A DNA stretch of 9,408 bases from an uncultured Selenomonas sp. (GTDB lineage: Bacteria > Bacillota > Negativicutes > Selenomonadales > Selenomonadaceae). The position numbers were made by a program, and so were the translations under genes. The DNA is taken from the NCBI GenBank assembly GCA_938045435.1, contig CALIBA010000128.1, forward strand, positions 1-9,408, read 5' to 3'. This document shows, piece after piece, positions 5,672 through 9,408 of this stretch (its first letter is position 1; each line of letters starts with the position of its first letter). Below the pieces are notes generated by a model. That model saw only the letters and a program-made list of their open reading frames with translations. It ran no database searches and was not told the origin of the DNA.

Positions 5672-6820
5672 TTGTTACTCAATCGCGTATTGCGGTTCTT
5701 CATCGTCCTCATTACAGCCATTGCAGGCGGTACATTATTGGAGCTTGCCGCACCCACAGCGACGCGTTATCTTTCAACGGAGCTTTGGCAGACAGAGCTT
5801 GGGATCTTTAGTCTAACGCTTGCGGGGGTTCTCTGCATTGTGCTCGGAATATTTATTGGCGGCGGCATCGGATTTTTTCTCTCACCATTTCTCATCGGAC
5901 GCCTCAAGCGTTTTTCCATCTGGGTAGAAGGACAGCTCGGCAAGATGCCGACGCGTGACGTCATTACCGGGGCCATAGGACTTTTTGTCGGACTTATTAT
6001 CGCTCGCTTATTAGGCGACTCATTTTCCAGTATTCCGGTCATTGGTGATTATATTCCTGTGCTGTTCAGTATCGTACTTGGTTATCTGGGTGCACATATT
6101 ATGGTGAAAAAGCAGCAGGAACTCGCAGAGGCATTCGATTTTGCACCGCGTTTTTTTCGAGATCTCTCACGTGTACGGGAAGGGCGCTCCGTGCAGCTGG
6201 TGCAGCAGAGGGAAGTTCCAATGGAACGGCAGTATAAACTGCTCGATACGAGTGTCATTATCGACGGACGCATCGCCGACATTTGTGAAACGGGCTTTCT
6301 TGAGGGGACACTCCTCATTCCCGTGTTCGTTCTTGAAGAGCTGCAGCATATTGCAGATTCTGCTGACGCGCTCAAGCGGGTTCGGGGACGCCGCGGGCTG
6401 GATATTTTGCAAAAGATCCGTAAGGAATCCCGCATGAAGGTGGAGATCACCGAGGTGGATTTTGAGGATATTGCTGAGGTGGACTCTAAACTACTCCAGT
6501 TGGCACAGGCTGTTGGCGGAAAAATCATTACAAATGATTTTAATCTCAACAAAGTTGCGCAGCTGCGCGGCGTGTCTGTTCTCAATATCAATGCGCTTTC
6601 CAATGCAGTGAAACCTGTTGCGATCCCTGGCGATGTGATGACCGTGCAGATTGTTCGCCCGGGGAAGGAGCACGGGCAGGGGCTTGCCTATTTAGATGAT
6701 GGAACTATGATCGTTGTTGATGGAGGGTTTCGCTGCATGAACGAGATCATTCCCGTAGAGGTGACCTCTGCACTTCAGACCGCCGCAGGGCGGATGATCT
6801 TTGCCAAACCGGCACGATGA
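5672..6820 (+). CDS. yacL: Membrane-anchored PIN/TRAM domain protein, YacL family
   Basis: The protein has 382 residues, close to B. subtilis YacL. Four membrane segments lie at about 5-30, 45-73, 97-114 and 124-145. A PIN nuclease-like domain spans about 188-310, with LLDTSVIIDGR (Asp192), VLEELQHIAD (Glu223) and TNDFNL (Asp289) supplying the acidic residues expected for metal binding. A C-terminal TRAM domain (about 312-379) is a predicted RNA-binding fold. The family's role is not firmly established; a membrane-tethered ribonuclease is the usual suggestion. TTG 5672 was chosen from its strong ribosome binding site and because the promoter lies downstream of earlier starts. In B. subtilis the order is disA-yacL-ispD-ispF; here yacL-ispD-ispF is kept, but the upstream neighbour is a divergent TonB operon. 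IspD starts 27 nt downstream. Confidence 0.92.
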   Translation: MLLNRVLRFFIVLITAIAGGTLLELAAPTATRYLSTELWQTELGIFSLTLAGVLCIVLGIFIGGGIGFFLSPFLIGRLKRFSIWVEGQLGKMPTRDVITGAIGLFVGLIIARLLGDSFSSIPVIGDYIPVLFSIVLGYLGAHIMVKKQQELAEAFDFAPRFFRDLSRVREGRSVQLVQQREVPMERQYKLLDTSVIIDGRIADICETGFLEGTLLIPVFVLEELQHIADSADALKRVRGRRGLDILQKIRKESRMKVEITEVDFEDIAEVDSKLLQLAQAVGGKIITNDFNLNKVAQLRGVSVLNINALSNAVKPVAIPGDVMTVQIVRPGKEHGQGLAYLDDGTMIVVDGGFRCMNEIIPVEVTSALQTAAGRMIFAKPAR

Positions 6821-6847
6821 AATTTGTTTAGGAAGGATACCATCATA

Positions 6848-7618
6848 ATGGTTAGTGTGGTTTTTCCGGCTGCGGGGCAGGCACACCGCATGCATGTCGG
6901 ATTGAATAAGGTCTTTCTGACGCTCGCTGGCAAGCCAATGCTCCTTCGAACTCTGCTTACGTTCTCTAAGGTACCCGATGTCGGTGAACTCATCATCGTT
7001 GTCGGCGCTGATGAAATAGAGCCTGTGAAAAACATCCTCGGGCGTGTCAAAGGGCTGGCTCCATGGTGTGTGGTGGAGGGAGGTTCGGAGCGTCAGTATT
7101 CCATTCGCAATGGATTGGCGTTCGTATCGAAGCAGGCAGATATTATTCTGGTTCATGATGCAGCGCGTCCGCTCATTCGCCGCGATACGATAGAGGAACT
7201 CATTCGTGTTGTTCGTCTGAAGGGAGCGGCGATTGTCGCAGTGCCGGAGAAAAATACCATCAAGATTGCATCAAAGGAGTGTATTGTCTCATCGACCCCG
7301 GCGCGTCATACGCTTTGGCAGGTGCAGACACCACAGGGATTTCGCAGACAGATTCTAATGGAAGCGAACCGAAAAGCAGATGAAGATGGTTTTTTGGGGA
7401 CAGATGATGCGAGTCTCGTTGAGCGTCTTGGCATAGAGGTGCATATCGTTGAAGGAGACTACAGTAATATCAAAGTGACTACCCCTGAGGATATGGTTAT
7501 TGCCGAGGCGATTCTTCGGCAGGATATGGGCGCGGGGGAACTCATGAAGACAGCTGTGCATGAGGCGAAGCGTCTCCTTGGCGGGGTCGTTCGTCGGCGC
7601 AAGGAGGATGGTCTATGA
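6848..7618 (+). CDS. ispD: 2-C-methyl-D-erythritol 4-phosphate cytidylyltransferase
   Basis: IspD joins MEP and CTP to make CDP-methylerythritol, the third step of the MEP isoprenoid pathway, in the cytoplasm. The protein has 256 residues. The CTP-binding loop is PAAGQAHRM with Arg14 and Lys21 at the positions of catalytic Arg20 and Lys27 in E. coli. VEGGSERQYSIRNGL, LVHDAARPL, WQVQTPQGF and YSNIKVTTPEDM are all family blocks. Two oddities: the loop glycine usually found in the AAGxGxR pattern is Ala12, and there is a basic C-terminal tail of about 30 residues after the usual end. ATG 6848 is preceded by AGGAAGGA at 10 nt. The stop overlaps the ispF start as ATGA, implying coupled translation. 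Confidence 0.96.
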   Translation: MVSVVFPAAGQAHRMHVGLNKVFLTLAGKPMLLRTLLTFSKVPDVGELIIVVGADEIEPVKNILGRVKGLAPWCVVEGGSERQYSIRNGLAFVSKQADIILVHDAARPLIRRDTIEELIRVVRLKGAAIVAVPEKNTIKIASKECIVSSTPARHTLWQVQTPQGFRRQILMEANRKADEDGFLGTDDASLVERLGIEVHIVEGDYSNIKVTTPEDMVIAEAILRQDMGAGELMKTAVHEAKRLLGGVVRRRKEDGL

Positions 7619-8091
7619 CGCGGGTTGGTATAGGATATGACGTACATCGGCTGGCTGCGGGGCGGAAGCTCATTCTCGGCGGCGTACATATTCCCTATGA
7701 GAAGGGGCTGCTGGGACATTCTGATGCGGATGTGCTTTTGCATGCTATTTCCGATGCACTCCTAGGCGCCGCAGCGCTTGGTGATATAGGACAGCATTTT
7801 CCGGATACTGATGAGCGTTTTGCAGGAGCAGACAGCGGCGAACTGCTTGCCAATGTCATACGAATGGTGCGTGCAAAGGGGTTTACGATTGGGAATGTGG
7901 ATGCGACCATTGTGGCGCAGGCCCCGAAACTCCAGCCATATATTTTGGATATGCGCAATAATATCGCACACATTCTTGGCATCGGCGAGGAAGATGTCAG
8001 TGTCAAGGCAACGACGGAGGAACGCCTTGGATTTACAGGTTTAGGTGAGGGAATGTCTGCCTATGCCATCGTCGGCATAGAGCGCATTTAA
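7615..8091 (+). CDS. ispF: 2-C-methyl-D-erythritol 2,4-cyclodiphosphate synthase
   Basis: IspF cyclises CDP-ME 2-phosphate to MEcPP with release of CMP, the fifth step of the MEP pathway. At 158 residues it is the normal size for this trimeric enzyme. Metal-binding residues are visible: Asp9 and His11 in GYDVH, and His43 in HSDADVLLHA. GDIGQHFPD (around Asp57), VDATIVAQAPK and KATTEERLGFTGLGEG complete the substrate and cytidine sites. AAGGAGG lies about 6 nt before the ATG. The intervening pathway gene ispE is not in the window, which is common. Confidence 0.98.
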   Translation: MTRVGIGYDVHRLAAGRKLILGGVHIPYEKGLLGHSDADVLLHAISDALLGAAALGDIGQHFPDTDERFAGADSGELLANVIRMVRAKGFTIGNVDATIVAQAPKLQPYILDMRNNIAHILGIGEEDVSVKATTEERLGFTGLGEGMSAYAIVGIERI

Positions 8092-8135
8092 GCACATAGA
8101 ATGAACATATATGATAATCAATGGAGGTATTTATT

Positions 8136-9080
8136 GTGGCGAATCGATTGAAAGAGCTGTTAGGCATTGAGGTCCCCATTTTGCAGGGCGGGATGGCATG
8201 GATTTCAGAGGCAAATCTTGCGGCGGCGGTTTCAAACGCCGGCGGTGCCGGGATCATTTCGACGGGAGGGCGTACGACCGAATACACACGGGACGAGATT
8301 CGCCGCTGCCGTACGCTGACGAACCGTCCGTTCGGTGTCAACGTCATGCTGATGGCACCGAATAAGGATGAAATCGTAGATGTGATCTGTGAGGAGAAGC
8401 CTGCATTTGTCACATTGGGCGCTGGAAATCCTGTCCCGTATTTTGAAAAGTTCCATGCAGCAGGAGTTAAGGTCATCCCTGTTATCCCGAACGTAAAACT
8501 TGCACGCCGTGTTGAGGAAAAGGGGGCGGATGCTATTGTAGTGGAGGGAATGGAGGCCGGTGGTCATATCGGAGTTCTTTCCACCATGCCATTGATGGAG
8601 CAGGTGATTCCTGAGGTATCGCTTCCTGTCGTTATGGCAGGCGGTTTTGGCGATGGGCGCGGACTTGCGGCTGCACTTCTTATGGGGGCTGCTGGTGTGC
8701 AGATGGGTACACGGTTCCTTGTTGCAGAGGAGTGCGTTGTACACCCCAATGTGAAAGCCAAACTCATTGAGGCTGTTGATACGGATACCATTGTCACGGG
8801 CAGTACCATTGGCGGTGCCGTGCGCGGTGTCAAGAATAAGTTCTCAGAGGAATTTGTTGCACTCGAATACTCTGGCAAGGCGACCAAGCAGGAACTCCTC
8901 GACCGTGCGACTGGGACGAATAAACTCGCTGCGGTGGATGGCGATGTCGTCAATGGGATGGTTCAGGCAGGAGAGACATTGACACTGCTGCGTACTGTCG
9001 AACCTGTCAGCGTCATCATCGACCGCATTGTTCGTGAGGCGCGGGAAACACTTGCAAAAGCAAAGAATATTGAACTTTGA
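8136..9080 (+). CDS. fabK: Enoyl-ACP reductase II, FMN-dependent (FabK)
   Basis: FabK reduces trans-2-enoyl-ACP, the last step of each fatty-acid elongation round, using FMN and NADH; it is unrelated in fold to the triclosan target FabI. The protein has 314 residues with a TIM-barrel pattern. PILQGGMAWIS near the start, RPFGVNVMLM, GAGNP, VEGMEAGGHIG (His144, the position of the conserved histidine in pneumococcal FabK), VVMAGGFGDGRG and VQMGTRFL (flavin phosphate-binding region) closely follow pneumococcal FabK as I recall it. Nitronate monooxygenase is a related family and the main alternative. GTG 8136 is preferred over ATG 8121 because TGGAGG at 8122-8127 is 8 nt upstream of GTG and would lie inside a longer gene. 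The gene follows ispF by 44 nt, with no terminator between. It is not next to other fab genes here. Confidence 0.9.
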   Translation: MANRLKELLGIEVPILQGGMAWISEANLAAAVSNAGGAGIISTGGRTTEYTRDEIRRCRTLTNRPFGVNVMLMAPNKDEIVDVICEEKPAFVTLGAGNPVPYFEKFHAAGVKVIPVIPNVKLARRVEEKGADAIVVEGMEAGGHIGVLSTMPLMEQVIPEVSLPVVMAGGFGDGRGLAAALLMGAAGVQMGTRFLVAEECVVHPNVKAKLIEAVDTDTIVTGSTIGGAVRGVKNKFSEEFVALEYSGKATKQELLDRATGTNKLAAVDGDVVNGMVQAGETLTLLRTVEPVSVIIDRIVREARETLAKAKNIEL

Positions 9081-9113
9081 TTGTAGGTTTTAGCAGATGG
9101 AAGGATTTCTGCC

Positions 9114-9408
9114 ATGGGTAAGGACGAACTGACACGGATGCAGGAGCTTGCCAAGCGCGTCACGCTTCTTGAGAAGATGGCACTGCGTCAGCAGAGCCGT
9201 CTTGATGAATTGATGAAACGGGTGGAGCAGGCGGAACGCGGCACACCAAGACCGCCTAAAAGACCGATCGAGAAAACGGAGCTGCCGCCATATGAGGAGC
9301 CGCTGTCGACTGCTGTGGAAAGTGCAGACGTGCAGCAGGGCAGTCCTTCCATCAGCGACTTTATGGATGAGGATATGAAAGAGGATTTGGCACGTGCTTA
9401 CGGCAGCC
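9114..9408 (+). CDS. Unrecognised protein with N-terminal coiled coil, cut by window end
   Basis: An open frame of 98 codons runs from ATG 9114 to the window edge without a stop. GGAAGGA (9099-9105) lies 8 nt upstream, and the start is 33 nt after fabK, so it is probably in the same transcript. Residues 4-42 are highly charged and heptad-like (ELTRMQELAKRVTLLEKM, then LDELMKRVEQAE), predicting a coiled coil. Residues 43-65 are rich in Pro, Lys and Glu and look like a flexible linker. Then an acidic stretch follows (SISDFMDEDMKEDLARAYG). There is no signal peptide or membrane segment in the visible part. I do not recognise the family. It may be an adaptor or scaffold with a globular domain beyond the edge, but the visible part does not show this. 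Confidence 0.75.
   Translation, partial: MGKDELTRMQELAKRVTLLEKMALRQQSRLDELMKRVEQAERGTPRPPKRPIEKTELPPYEEPLSTAVESADVQQGSPSISDFMDEDMKEDLARAYGS

Noticed and set aside
8061..8080. 7-bp perfect inverted repeat (CTATGCC / GGCATAG) at the end of ispF
   Set aside because: It has no following T tract, lies within coding sequence, and several such repeats are expected by chance in a window this size. I do not call it a terminator.
8087..8118. Possible promoter for fabK with TATGAT/GATAAT as -10
   Set aside because: There is no acceptable -35 at 16-18 nt upstream. Read-through from the yacL-ispD-ispF transcript is a simpler explanation, although a weak internal promoter cannot be excluded.
9093..9112. 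5-bp hairpin (GCAGA / TCTGC) with the ribosome binding site of the last gene in its loop
   Set aside because: The stem is too short to be meaningful, and a site in the loop would stay accessible anyway.

Overview
The window looks like chromosomal DNA from a diderm Firmicute (Negativicutes; a Selenomonas-like organism is my best guess). Two lines of evidence support this. The gene content and order are Firmicute: pheT next to zapA, a yacL-type PIN/TRAM gene directly followed by ispD and ispF, and a FabK-type enoyl reductase. At the same time a complete TonB-ExbB-ExbD system with an 807-residue TonB-dependent receptor requires an outer membrane. The lineage is inferred from content, not from a database search.

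Layout. Bases 1-1044 (+): the 3' end of pheT, whose reading frame is disturbed in the first ~35 bases, then zapA. Bases 1054-1104: a strong terminator that can work in both directions between convergent genes. Bases 1122-5437 (-): a tight outer-membrane import operon, transcribed in the order TonB-dependent receptor, exbB, exbD, tonB, with gaps or overlaps of 22 nt, -4 nt and 2 nt. Bases 5438-5671: a regulatory region with two back-to-back near-consensus sigma-70 promoters, a Fur-box-like sequence over the receptor promoter's -10, a leader with two AGGAGG sites, and a 12-bp tandem repeat. Bases 5672-9080 (+): yacL, ispD, ispF and fabK. Bases 9114-9408 (+): the start of an unrecognised coiled-coil protein that runs off the right edge.

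How it works together. The receptor would bind a substrate (probably an iron compound, inferred from the Fur-like operator) at the outer membrane. ExbB/ExbD use the proton gradient to energise TonB, which spans the periplasm on an unusual Gly-X repeat linker instead of the usual proline-rich one. The plus-strand genes are housekeeping: YacL is a membrane-anchored PIN/TRAM protein, IspD and IspF are two steps of the MEP isoprenoid pathway, and FabK is the last step of fatty-acid elongation.

The most interesting part is the 5438-5600 intergenic region. The receptor leader can be drawn in two mutually exclusive folds, one exposing and one hiding the ribosome binding site, and it also holds a three-codon mini-ORF. 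I see no mobile element, CRISPR array, tRNA or rRNA, and no clear sign of a wholly new system.
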